DNA from: JBOGWP01 sp050693875
Lineage (GTDB): Bacteria > Actinomycetota > CADDZG01 > JAHWKV01 > JBOGWP01
Direction: 5' to 3'
DNA length: 64,000 nucleotides
Assembly: GCA_050693875.1 (NCBI GenBank)
Contig: JBOGWP010000159.1
Span: 1 to 64,000, forward strand
Shown: piece by piece, positions 17,126 through 25,308 of the stretch
How the letters are laid out: every line of letters begins with the position of its first letter
How positions within the stretch are numbered: position 1 is the stretch's first letter
Program-made: the position numbers and the translations under genes
The notes under the pieces: model-generated
Database searches by the model: none
What the model saw: the letters and a program-made list of their open reading frames with translations, nothing else
Told to the model about the DNA's origin: nothing

Positions 17126-18205
17126 CTAGTTCGGGTAGTAGACGACGCGGCGACGAGATCGAAGGCGGGTGGCGGCCTGCCGCCTTCGCCGCTCACGGCG
17201 CCGACGCACGATGAGAAGAAGGAAGAACAGGGCGAGCCCGAGCGTGCCGGCTGCGCCGGCAGCGATCGCCCAGGGAGGAAGGTCCAACTCGAGACTCCGC
17301 GCGTCGTTGCCGACGGGCCGAGCCGCGACGGGAGCCGCGGCGTTCCCGACCGCGGAAGGAAAGGTGAGCGTGGCTTGCGCGGCGCGCTCCAGCGAGCCGG
17401 AACGGAGCACGATCCTCGCGTGCCACGGTCCGGCCGGCAGGTCCTTGTCGAGCGGAACGGCCAGGGTCGCTAGCCCCCCGATTGCGAGGGTCGTCCCCGG
17501 GGCCTGGAAGGGTCCCGCCGAGAGCTTCCCGGGGCCATCGGAGAGGGTGAGCTCGCCGTTCAGGTCGAGCGCGCGGCCCCCGATGTTGCGGACGCCGACG
17601 TCCACGACCGGAAGGCCATCGGACCCTCGGGCGGCGGCGAGGGACTCGACGGCGAAGTCGGAGGCGGGCTCTCCGCCCGGACCGACCGAAAGGTAGATGC
17701 GAACCCCCACGCGGTTCACCACCGAGAGACCGCCGTCGGGAGCCTTCGTCGGAGGAAGCTCGGCCCAGACCACGGCGTAGCGCTCGCCCTCGGACGCCGA
17801 GCCAGGCACGCCGATCGTCACGGTGGCTTCCGCCACTGCCCCGGACGCGAGCTCGACCTCCTGGGGAGTTACATGGGTCCAGCTCGAGAGCTCATTCCGG
17901 GTGGTGCCCTCGAGAAACCGGAAGGTCTGACCCTCCACCGCCGCGCCGGCGGCATACAGCTTGACCTTGGTCGCCAAGGCCGTGCCGTTGGAGATCTCGA
18001 CCCGGCGGGTGATGGTCGCGCCGGGGCTCAGGTGGTCGACGACATAGGCCTGGGCCCGAGGGTCGTTCGCCCGTGCTACGGGCGCGTCGAGGAGCCGGAT
18101 GCCGACCCCGTCGGGCAGAGCGGCGGCATGCGCGGCGCGCGCCGGCGACAGGGTTGCTGCCGCCAGCGCTGCCGCGATGCCGAGGCGATGAAGTCGGTTA
18201 GGCAA
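17126..18205 (-). CDS. DUF916-like (WxL-interacting) membrane-anchored surface protein
   Basis: 359 residues: signal peptide (1-27, ending AAHAAA), two beta-sandwich-like ectodomains, a membrane helix (WAIAAGAAGTLGLALFFLLLIV, about 310-332) and a strongly basic tail (RRRRERRRRQ). Features of the DUF916 family include DHLSPGATITRRVEISNGT near residue 50, SVVNRVGVRIYLSVGPGG near 170 and an Ig-like unit PVVDVGVRNIGGRALDL. The TTG at 18205 is the only suitable start and overlaps the WxL-gene stop by 8 nt; no good Shine-Dalgarno, so translational coupling is likely. Second gene of the cluster. Confidence 0.75.
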   Translation of the reverse strand: MPNRLHRLGIAAALAAATLSPARAAHAAALPDGVGIRLLDAPVARANDPRAQAYVVDHLSPGATITRRVEISNGTALATKVKLYAAGAAVEGQTFRFLEGTTRNELSSWTHVTPQEVELASGAVAEATVTIGVPGSASEGERYAVVWAELPPTKAPDGGLSVVNRVGVRIYLSVGPGGEPASDFAVESLAAARGSDGLPVVDVGVRNIGGRALDLNGELTLSDGPGKLSAGPFQAPGTTLAIGGLATLAVPLDKDLPAGPWHARIVLRSGSLERAAQATLTFPSAVGNAAAPVAARPVGNDARSLELDLPPWAIAAGAAGTLGLALFFLLLIVRRRRERRRRQAATRLRSRRRVVYYPN

Positions 18206-18731
18206 CGGAGTGGGTGATGGTGCCGGTATAGGTCCCGGCCACAGCCGCGGCCGGAATGTTGACGGTGACGGTGGGGTTCCATGTGGCCGAGTTGTTTCCG
18301 ACGATGACGGCGGCAGAGTACGCAGTTCGGGAGGTGCTGAGGTCCTCGGCCACGAGCTGGCCGGGGGTGAACGTCGCGACACCCGATGTCGTCGCGGTGC
18401 CCGAGAGGTAGGTGGCGTTGGACTTGTTGATGGTCTCGTTCGCGGTGGCCGACCCGGTCGTGAAGTTGGTCGACGACACCGAGGCCGTCCACGACCCGCC
18501 GAGGAGTCCTCGGGCGTCGGTCACGGTGACGTTGCCCAACGTCGTTGAGATCGAGGCCGAGCCGGTCGCCGCGGAACCCAGGTTCTTCGTGGCAGGCGCG
18601 CTCACGGTGAGCGAGCCCCCGGTCAGCGAGAACGTGGTGATGGTGTCCGCCGCCCAGGCCGGCAGGATGAGGGCCAACAATCCGACGGCGCTCAGCGCTG
18701 CGAGCACCGACACAACCAATCGCGTCTTCAT
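18198..18731 (-). CDS. WxL-domain-like secreted cell-wall protein
   Basis: 177 residues, first gene of the surface cluster. The signal peptide (1-27, ending LPAWA|ADT) is followed by a single beta-rich domain. The motif VTVTDARGLLGGSWTASVSS around residues 69-88 matches the D-x-R-G...G-W signature of WxL domains, which bind peptidoglycan non-covalently in Firmicutes; the last strand is AVAGTYTGTITHSVA. GGAG 6-7 nt before ATG 18731 is a good ribosome site. Co-transcription with two DUF916-like proteins and a small sortase-motif protein supports the assignment. Confidence 0.75.
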   Translation of the reverse strand: MKTRLVVSVLAALSAVGLLALILPAWAADTITTFSLTGGSLTVSAPATKNLGSAATGSASISTTLGNVTVTDARGLLGGSWTASVSSTNFTTGSATANETINKSNATYLSGTATTSGVATFTPGQLVAEDLSTSRTAYSAAVIVGNNSATWNPTVTVNIPAAAVAGTYTGTITHSVA

Positions 18732-18895
18732 CGATCGCTCCTTTGCTGGTCGACGCATGTGCATCTGCACCAACAATCGGAGCGGCGCGGCCGCCGCCGC
18801 ATAGCCCTTCGGGGCCATTTCCGCTGGTCAGAGCGGTCTGGGAATCAGACGAAACCGACTCGGCCGGGGGCGCGGAACGGATTCGGGGCCCGGGG

Positions 18896-19518
18896 TCAGG
18901 GGGCCGCGATCGCTTTGATCGGGGAGTTGCGCGTGAGCCCGCCGGAGGATCCGAAGAAGGGAGCGTCCTCGAACGGGAACATCCCTCCGTCCCCCGCGGA
19001 CAGCCAGCATCTCTCAGTCGGGGGGACACCCCCGACTCCCCCCCGAACCCCCCGGCTGAGGGGACGGGAGCGATCGCGATGATCGGGGAGTTGAGCTTGA
19101 TCCCGCCGGTCGAGCCGAAGAAGCCGGCATCACGAAGGGCGAAGAGCCCGCGGTCAGTGCCCTCGAGCCAGTAGCCCGTGCACGTCGTTGAGTAGGCCCG
19201 TGATCAACTGCGACGGCCTGGACAGATTCCCCCGCGGGTCGAGCGCGCGGGCGGTCAAGGGACGAGTGCGGGAGTCACGGCGAACGCCGACGCCGGCAGG
19301 AGCGTTGCCACTGCGAGGGCTGCCACTGCGAGGAGCTGGATCAGCCTTGGCCATCTTCGACGCCCCCCCGGAGTGATCCATCGGTCGGGGCGCCGAATCA
19401 CCGGTCCGTCCGCCGTGCCTCCCGTTGTCGCACGAACTTCCTCTGCTCGAATCGAGAAGTCGGTGTCGTGATCACGGCCCTTTGCCGCGTAGGGGTCCCT
19501 TCGACTCGCGTCAGCCAC
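18896..19518 (-). pseudogene. Degenerate GYW-repeat exoprotein gene
   Basis: From a GTG at 19518 with GGAG upstream, 87 codons encode a charged leader and a convincing signal peptide (LIQLLAVAALAVATLLPASA), then stop (TGA, 19255-19257). After a second in-frame TGA the same frame reads GYWLEGTDRGLFALRDAGFF and the rest of a GYW repeat. Near 19022 the frame shifts and a second repeat follows (DGGMFPFEDAPFFGSSGG), ending at a stop at 18896-18898. Two in-frame stops and one frameshift mark it as a dead relative of the five intact repeat proteins. An 87-residue secreted peptide could still be made. An AT-richer stretch at 19560-19610 may hold its old promoter. Confidence 0.75.
19017..19036. repeat. 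Hairpin inside GYW-repeat linker, copy 1
   Basis: GTCGGGGG-GACA-CCCCCGAC, an 8-bp perfect stem within the pseudogene, at the same position of the repeat unit as similar hairpins near 25691, 35917 and 45994. Confidence 0.75.
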
Positions 19519-19648
19519 GTCAGCTCCTTCACGTCGACTGGTTGCCAGCGGTGTGCCACGAGGGTAGACGATAGAGATAAAACGGTCAACCAAAACCAAT
19601 TAGTCAACGCAGGGCATCGCATGTGGGGACCTCCGCAGGGTGAGGGAT

Positions 19649-20126
19649 CTACCGCCGGTCGAGGGCGGTGCGGATCCAGCCTCTCGCGGCGTCGTGGAGC
19701 GGTTCGTACGCCTCCCAGATCGCGCGAGCCCACCGCTCCACCGCATCGGGGTAGTGCTCGGGGGGCACCCCAAGGACCTCCGCGATCGTCCTCGCGCCAC
19801 GAAACGAGGGAAGTGACGGCTTCTGGACGCGGCGCGGTCCGTCGAGCCAGCGAAGCAGTGCCCGTCCCACCGCCGGATGGGCGCGATGCTCGAACGCCCA
19901 GCACAGGCCGCCGAGGTGCGCCGCCAGCGACTTTCCCGAGGCGCAGTAGCGGTCGGGATGCTGCAGGCAGTGGGCGTCAACCGCCATCCGGTGGGCGCGC
20001 CACGTTGGTGTTGGCCCGGCCGGACAGCTCCTCGAACAGGCCCTGGCAGCCGGCCGTCGCGCCCGGGAGCGACAGCCCGCACCCCGAGCAGGCGGCGGCG
20101 GCGTCATCGAAGGAGATCGCGTCCAT
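19649..20126 (-). pseudogene. DUF5946 family protein, frameshifted
   Basis: From ATG 20126 one frame reads an N-terminal metal-site-like motif (CSGCGLSLPGATAGCQGLFE) up to about 20005. The rest of the family (AHRMAVDAHCLQHPDRYCAS and HLGGLCWAFEH, then EVLGVPPEHYPDAVERWAR) continues in another frame to 19649. Together they make one DUF5946 protein of about 158 residues, a family of unknown function with Cys/His motifs. A one-base indel near 20000-20013 separates the halves: either a true pseudogene or an assembly error. It begins 4 nt after the glycerol-3-phosphate dehydrogenase stop and would be last in that operon. Confidence 0.72.
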
Positions 20127-20130
20127 GGGG

Positions 20131-21288
20131 TCAGGCGTGCTCCGAGGGAAGGGCTTCGATGGCGGTGTGGCAGGGGCTCGTCACGCCCAGCCATGAGCAG
20201 GCCTGGTCGACGGTTGCCTCCGCCATCCGCCGGAAGGTCGTGAACTTTCCTCCGGTGATCGTGAGCAATCCGCCCACGCCGTCACGCTCGGCATGGTCGA
20301 GGAGTGCCCAGGAGCGCGTGAGGCCCCGGTGGTCCCCGCTCCCCTCACGGCACTCCTCGAACAGCGGGCGGACTGCCGCCCAGGCCCGGGTGATCCCAGC
20401 TCCTCGGAGCTGAGGAACGAGCTGCTCCCCCTCCTCGAGCATCCGGTCGACCTCACCCTCGGGGACCTCGAGATCGCCGGGGCCCGCGGCGGGCCTGTCG
20501 CTCGTCCCCATCACCGACTCCCCTCCCATCGGAACGAGGATGTCGCCGTCGGAGGGCGCCCGGCAGCGGTTGAGGACCATCCGCGCCACGCGCGTCGTTG
20601 CGACCATCACGCCCCGGCTCGTCACCACCTTCACCCGGCAGTGCGCGAGCGCGGCGACCTCATCCGCCCAGGCGCCGGCTGCGTTGATCACCGCCGCGGC
20701 GCGGATCTCCTGCTCCTCGCCGGCCGCTGCCGCCCGCCGCACCACCGCCCCGGCGACGGCGTCGCGTTCCACCAGAAGTCGCACGACTCGGTGGTTGGTG
20801 AGGACCCGGGCGCGCCGCCGGCGTGCCGCACGCGCGCACGCGCGGACGACGCCCGCCGCGTCGACGGCCGCGTCCCGTACGCGGAAGACCCGGACCACCC
20901 GCGGGTTCAACCCGGGTTCCTCCCGGCGCGCCTGCTCGGCGCCGATCTCGACCGCGGGGATCCTCAGGGCCGCGCACGCCTCCGCCCATCGCTGGGCATA
21001 CGTGTGGTCGTCGCCCGCGGCGACGACGAAGAGACCTCCGGTGTCCTCGATCCACGGGGCGGCGACTCTTCGCAGGATCGCGTTCTCCTCCCTGCACTCG
21101 GTGGCCGCCCCGGGATCGGCAACCGCGTAGCGCGCCCCGGAGTGGAGGAGCCCGTGGAATCGCCCGGTCGTCCCCGATGCGAGCTCCCCGGCCTCGACGA
21201 GGACGACCCCCAGGCCGCGCAGCGCGGCGTCCCACGCGACGCCCGCGCCGGTCGAGCCGCCGCCGACGACGAGCAGGTCGGTCTCCAT
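20131..21288 (-). CDS. glpA: FAD-dependent glycerol-3-phosphate dehydrogenase (GlpA/GlpD type)
   Basis: 385-residue flavoprotein oxidising glycerol-3-phosphate to dihydroxyacetone phosphate with electrons passed to the quinone pool. The FAD dinucleotide loop LLVVGGGSTGAGVAWDAALRG is at the N-terminus; ASGTTGRFHGLLHSGARY near residues 38-55 is typical of GlpA/GlpD; NAAGAWADEVA near 205, VMGTSDRP near 255 and ITGGKFTTFRRMAE near 350 complete the pattern. It is short because the C-terminal cap or Fe-S region of longer forms is absent. AGGAG sits 5 nt before ATG 21288, 2 nt after glpK, so the two act together in glycerol use. Confidence 0.88.
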   Translation of the reverse strand: METDLLVVGGGSTGAGVAWDAALRGLGVVLVEAGELASGTTGRFHGLLHSGARYAVADPGAATECREENAILRRVAAPWIEDTGGLFVVAAGDDHTYAQRWAEACAALRIPAVEIGAEQARREEPGLNPRVVRVFRVRDAAVDAAGVVRACARAARRRRARVLTNHRVVRLLVERDAVAGAVVRRAAAAGEEQEIRAAAVINAAGAWADEVAALAHCRVKVVTSRGVMVATTRVARMVLNRCRAPSDGDILVPMGGESVMGTSDRPAAGPGDLEVPEGEVDRMLEEGEQLVPQLRGAGITRAWAAVRPLFEECREGSGDHRGLTRSWALLDHAERDGVGGLLTITGGKFTTFRRMAEATVDQACSWLGVTSPCHTAIEALPSEHA

Positions 21289-21290
21289 CC

Positions 21291-22799
21291 TCACTCCTGC
21301 CCGGCCCAATCGAGCGTCCGGGCAACCGCCTTCTGCCAGAAGCGGTACCGGCCCGCGCGCTCGCGCTCGTCCATCTCCGGGGTCCACGTCCGATCCGCGG
21401 TCCACCGGCTGCGCAGCTCGTCGAGCCCCGACCACACGCCGGTTCCAAGCCCCGCGGCATAGGCTGCGCCGAGCGCGGTGGTCTCGGAAAGGGCCGGGCG
21501 CACCACCGGCACGCCCAGTACGTCGGCCTGGAACTGCATGAGGATCTCGTTGGCAACCATCCCGCCGTCGACCTTGAGCGACGACAGGCGCAGCCCGGAG
21601 TCGGCCACCATGGCGTCGGCGACCTCCCGGGTCTGCCAGGCGGTGGCCTCGAGCGCGGCTCGGGCCAGATGCCCGGCGGTGGCGTAGCGCGTCAGGCCGG
21701 CGATGACCCCGCGCGCGTCGCTCCGCCAGTGTGGCGCGAAGAGGCCGGAGAAGGCGGGGACGAAGTACACGCCGCCGTTGTCCTCGACCGAGCGGGCCAG
21801 GTCCTCCACCTGGGCGGAGTGCTCGATCACCCCGAGGTTGTCCCGCAGCCACTGCACCGCCGCCCCCGCGATCGCGACGGACCCCTCCAGGCAGTAGACG
21901 GGCGGTTCGGCGCCGATCCGGTAGCCGACGGTGGTGACGAGCCCGCTCTTCGACGGCACCGGTCGGAGGCCCGTGTTCAGGAGGAGGAAGCAGCCGGTTC
22001 CGTAGGTGTTCTTCGCATCGCCAACCTCGAAGCATGCCTGGCCGAAGAGCGCGGCCTGCTGGTCGCCCAGGAGCCCCGCAATCGGGACCCCCGGTGCCGC
22101 GGTGGCCGCCTCCCCGTGGACGCCGACCGATGAGCGGATCTCGGGGAGGATCGCCGCAGGGATGCCGAGCTCGGCCAGGATCCCCGGGTCCCACGCCAGG
22201 CGCTCGAGGTCCATCAGCATCGTCCGGCTGGCGTTCGTCACGTCCGTGACGTGCACGCCCCCGATGGGCCCACCGGTCAGGTTCCAGAGCAGCCAGGAGT
22301 CGACCGTTCCGAAGGCAAGCTCCCCTGCCTCCGCTCGCTCTCGGACACCTGGGACGTGCTCGAGGAGCCAGGCGAGCTTCGGGCCGGAGAAGTAGGTGGC
22401 GATCGGCAGGCCGGTGAGCGCGCGGAAGCGGTCGATCCCGCCGTCCGCGGAGAGCTCGCGGCAGATCGCGTTCGTGCGCATGTCCTGCCACACAATGGCG
22501 TTGGCGAGCGGCCGTCCCGTCGCCCGTTCCCACATCACTGTCGTCTCGCGCTGGTTGGCTATGCCCAGAGCGGCGAGGTCGGTGGAGGAGAGGCCGGCGG
22601 CGTCGAGGGCGTCGTGCAGCACCTCCCGGCTTCCCTCCCAGATCTCGACGGGGTCGTGCTCGACCCACCCCGCCCGTGGATAGATCTGCCGGTGCTCCTT
22701 CTGGGCTGCCGCGACCGGGCTTCCGCCCGCGTCGAAGATCAGGAAGCGGGTGCTGGTGGTTCCCTGGTCGAGCGCGCCGACGTAGCGGGGGCCGGTCAC
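21291..22799 (-). CDS. glpK: Glycerol kinase
   Basis: 502 residues of FGGY kinase phosphorylating glycerol to sn-glycerol-3-phosphate. N-terminal [15 protein letters not shown] is the phosphate-1 loop; the glycerol site WQDMRT is near residue 105; [13 protein letters not shown] near 185, [16 protein letters not shown] near 243, [13 protein letters not shown] near 265 and the adenosine motif [18 protein letters not shown] near 405 are all present. GTG 22799 overlaps the dehydrogenase stop upstream by 4 nt. The order kinase then dehydrogenase gives the complete glycerol-to-DHAP route. Confidence 0.95.
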   Translation of the reverse strand: MTGPRYVGALDQGTTSTRFLIFDAGGSPVAAAQKEHRQIYPRAGWVEHDPVEIWEGSREVLHDALDAAGLSSTDLAALGIANQRETTVMWERATGRPLANAIVWQDMRTNAICRELSADGGIDRFRALTGLPIATYFSGPKLAWLLEHVPGVRERAEAGELAFGTVDSWLLWNLTGGPIGGVHVTDVTNASRTMLMDLERLAWDPGILAELGIPAAILPEIRSSVGVHGEAATAAPGVPIAGLLGDQQAALFGQACFEVGDAKNTYGTGCFLLLNTGLRPVPSKSGLVTTVGYRIGAEPPVYCLEGSVAIAGAAVQWLRDNLGVIEHSAQVEDLARSVEDNGGVYFVPAFSGLFAPHWRSDARGVIAGLTRYATAGHLARAALEATAWQTREVADAMVADSGLRLSSLKVDGGMVANEILMQFQADVLGVPVVRPALSETTALGAAYAAGLGTGVWSGLDELRSRWTADRTWTPEMDERERAGRYRFWQKAVARTLDWAGQE

Positions 22800-24085
22800 A
22801 GCCGCACGATCGGCCCGTCGCGCCCGGCGAGGGCGTTGCGGGTGTCGAAGATCCGCCGGGCCGTCGAGGCGATGTACCCCCAGTCGTAGCTCGAGTGGTC
22901 GGTGACGACGAGCACCAGGTCGGCCCCTGCGAGTGCCTCCGCGTCCAGCCGGGAGCGCGCCATCCTGCCCCCCGGCAGGTCAAGGGCCTCGACGTAGGGG
23001 TCGTGGAAACCGACCTCGGCTCCCGCCTTGCCGAGCCGGGTCAGGATCTCCAGCGCCGGGGACTGGCGCACGTCGCCGACGTCCCGCTTGTAGCTGACCC
23101 CGAGCAGCAGGACGCGTGCCCCCTTCAGGCTCCTGCCGTCCTCGTTGAGGACCTCGGCGACGCGCTGGACGACGTAGCCCGGCATGCGAGCATTGAGCTC
23201 GCGGGCAAGCTCGACGAACCGGGCCGTCTCGCCCATCCTGCGAACCCGCCAGGACAGATAGGCGGGATCCACAGGGACACAGTGCCCGCCCCAGCCCGGC
23301 CCGGGATAGAAGGGATGAAAGCCGAACGGCTTCGTCGCCGCGGCGTCGATCACCTCCCAGACGTCGATGCCGAGGTCGCGGCAGAGGATGGCCATCTCGT
23401 TGGCCAGGGCGATGTTGACGTGGCGGTAGGTGTTCTCGAGGAGCTTCGCCATCTCGGCGACCCGTGGGGAGGAAACCGAGACGACCCGCTCGACGAAGCA
23501 TTCGTAGAACGCCCGCATCAGCGCGGTGCTGCGCGCGTCGATCCCCCCGACGATCTTCGGGACGTTGCCGAGTCCGAACCTGGCGTTGCCCGGGTCGATG
23601 CGTTCAGGAGAGAAGCCGAGAGCGAAGTCCGGCCCCGCCCGCAGTCCCGACGTCTCGAGCACCTCCCGGAGCAGCTCCTCGGTGGTGCCGGGGTAGGTCG
23701 TGCTCTCGAGCACCACCAGGACGCCCGGGCGAAGGTTGCGGGCGACGTCCTTGGCGGCGGCCTCGAGGCAGGAGAGGTCGGGCAGGTCGTCGCGCAGCGG
23801 CGTCGGGACGCAGATGGCCACCACCTCCGCGTCGCGAAGGGCTTCGGACTCCGACGTCGGCGTGAACCGTCCCGACCCGAGGGCCCCGGCGACATCGTCG
23901 GAGGACACGTCGAGGATGGGCGACGCTCCGCTCCGCAGGGCACCGATCCGCTCCTCGTCGACGTCGATGCCCCGCACGGAGAACCCGGCGGCGACGGCAC
24001 GCAGCGAGAGGGGGATCCCGACGTACCCGAGGCCGAGTACGGCGACGCGGGCGGAGCGGTCGCGGATCCGGTCGAGGAGGGCCAC
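22796..24085 (-). CDS. UDP-N-acetylglucosamine 6-dehydrogenase-like (WbpA/WecC type)
   Basis: Nucleotide-sugar dehydrogenase of 429 residues, performing the NAD-dependent double oxidation of a UDP-HexNAc (or related sugar) to a uronic acid. It has a Rossmann [13 protein letters not shown] near residue 16, [10 protein letters not shown] near 128, [10 protein letters not shown] near 160, the Lys motif [20 protein letters not shown] near 210, and an intact catalytic Cys in [13 protein letters not shown] near 263. The SPERIDPGN and GGHCVPVDP forms favour UDP-HexNAc over UDP-glucose. GTG 24085 has TAGACT 9 nt upstream (24095-24100), a leaderless candidate. Precedes glpK with a 4-nt overlap. Confidence 0.9.
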   Translation of the reverse strand: MALLDRIRDRSARVAVLGLGYVGIPLSLRAVAAGFSVRGIDVDEERIGALRSGASPILDVSSDDVAGALGSGRFTPTSESEALRDAEVVAICVPTPLRDDLPDLSCLEAAAKDVARNLRPGVLVVLESTTYPGTTEELLREVLETSGLRAGPDFALGFSPERIDPGNARFGLGNVPKIVGGIDARSTALMRAFYECFVERVVSVSSPRVAEMAKLLENTYRHVNIALANEMAILCRDLGIDVWEVIDAAATKPFGFHPFYPGPGWGGHCVPVDPAYLSWRVRRMGETARFVELARELNARMPGYVVQRVAEVLNEDGRSLKGARVLLLGVSYKRDVGDVRQSPALEILTRLGKAGAEVGFHDPYVEALDLPGGRMARSRLDAEALAGADLVLVVTDHSSYDWGYIASTARRIFDTRNALAGRDGPIVRL

Positions 24086-24169
24086 GCTGCGTCGAGTCTA
24101 GGGCGGGGCCCGCCGGGCTGCCTTCCGAGGCGGCAGGGGGGACGATCGGCCGGGGTGACGAGCGCGGAC

Positions 24170-25285
24170 TCATCGCTCCGTCACCATCCGGTAACCCTCG
24201 AGGGTCCGCCGGGCGCACTCCTCCCAGCTGTAGCGGGCTGCTTGCTGCTGCCCGGCGCCGATCGCCGCAGCCCGAGCCTCGTCGTCGCCGACCGCGTCCG
24301 AGACCGCCGCGGCGATCGAATCGATCGAGAGCGGATCGCACCAGAACGGGGCGTCGCCAAGAACCTCGGGGAGCGCGCCGGCCCTCCCCGCCACCACGGG
24401 CACTCCGGCGGCCATCGCTTCGAGTGCCGGAAGGCCGAATCCCTCGTAGATCGACGGAAACGCAAAGGCCCGCGCGCCGGCCATCAGCGAGGCCAGCTCC
24501 GCGTCTGGGAGGTACCCGGAAAAGACCACCCGCCGGTCGAGTCCGAGGTGGTGGCTGAACGCCGGGAGGTCCAGGCTGCCCCAGCCCGGCGGCCCGGCGA
24601 TCACCAGCGACACGTCCTCGGGGACGCGTGCGAACGCCTGGATCAACCGGTCGAGGTTCTTCCGCGGCTCCTGGGTTCCGGCGAACAGCACGTATTCCCC
24701 GGCGACCCCCAGCCGCCGGGCGATCGACGGATCTGCCGCCGCGGCCGGGAACGACCTCCGGACGCCCTCCCGCGTGACGACGATGCGGTCGGGAGGAAAG
24801 CCGAACTCCGCCGCCACCTGGATGCGGACGGTCTGGGAGGGAGTGAAGACGATGCTGCAGCGCTTCAGAACCCTCGGCACGATCCAGCGGTACCGCTGCA
24901 CCTGCGCGGTGCACAGCTCGGGATAGATCCAGAACGTGAGGTCGTGGATCGTGACCGCGCCGTTGCCGCGGCGGATCGGCGGGATCCAGAAGTTCGTTCC
25001 GTGGACCACGTCGGCCCTGCCCACGAGCAACTCGCCCGAAGGCCTCCCGGTCCGCTCCCACGAGGCCACGGCCAGGCGGGCGGGGATGCGGACGTGGCGA
25101 AAGGAGACGCGCGGGCTCGAGGGAACGTCCGGCCGGTTGGGACTCCTCGTCAGGGCGAAGAGCTCGAACCTGATCTGCGGGTCAGCCGCGAGCAGCCCGT
25201 CGAGCAGCGCCGCGGCGTAGTGGCCGATCCCGGTCCGCGTAGTGAGGAGCGGGGCAGCGTCGTACGCCACCGTGAGGCCCGCCAT
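24170..25285 (-). CDS. GT4-family glycosyltransferase
   Basis: 371 residues in a GT-B fold. The donor-binding half contains VLFAGTQEPRKNLDRLIQAF near residues 200-219, VFSGYLPDAELASLMAGAR near 255-273 and the E-x7-E signature FPSIYEGFGLPALEAMA near 278-294. N-terminal GIGHYAAALLDGL is the acceptor-side glycine loop. It is a cytoplasmic retaining transferase probably acting in exopolysaccharide or glycolipid assembly. Starts at ATG 25285 and lies 84 nt upstream of the nucleotide-sugar dehydrogenase on the same strand, so it may share its operon. Confidence 0.9.
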   Translation of the reverse strand: MAGLTVAYDAAPLLTTRTGIGHYAAALLDGLLAADPQIRFELFALTRSPNRPDVPSSPRVSFRHVRIPARLAVASWERTGRPSGELLVGRADVVHGTNFWIPPIRRGNGAVTIHDLTFWIYPELCTAQVQRYRWIVPRVLKRCSIVFTPSQTVRIQVAAEFGFPPDRIVVTREGVRRSFPAAAADPSIARRLGVAGEYVLFAGTQEPRKNLDRLIQAFARVPEDVSLVIAGPPGWGSLDLPAFSHHLGLDRRVVFSGYLPDAELASLMAGARAFAFPSIYEGFGLPALEAMAAGVPVVAGRAGALPEVLGDAPFWCDPLSIDSIAAAVSDAVGDDEARAAAIGAGQQQAARYSWEECARRTLEGYRMVTER

Positions 25286-25308
25286 CGCCCGACCCTCGCC
25301 CGCCCGAG

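Noticed and set aside
14636..18731. Prophage structural module
   Set aside because: No terminase, portal, tail or integrase gene; every protein has a signal peptide or membrane helix.
19255..19518. TGA recoding (for example selenocysteine) in the repeat gene
   Set aside because: No SECIS-like hairpin seen after the TGA, a second TGA and a frameshift follow, and TGA ends many intact genes here.
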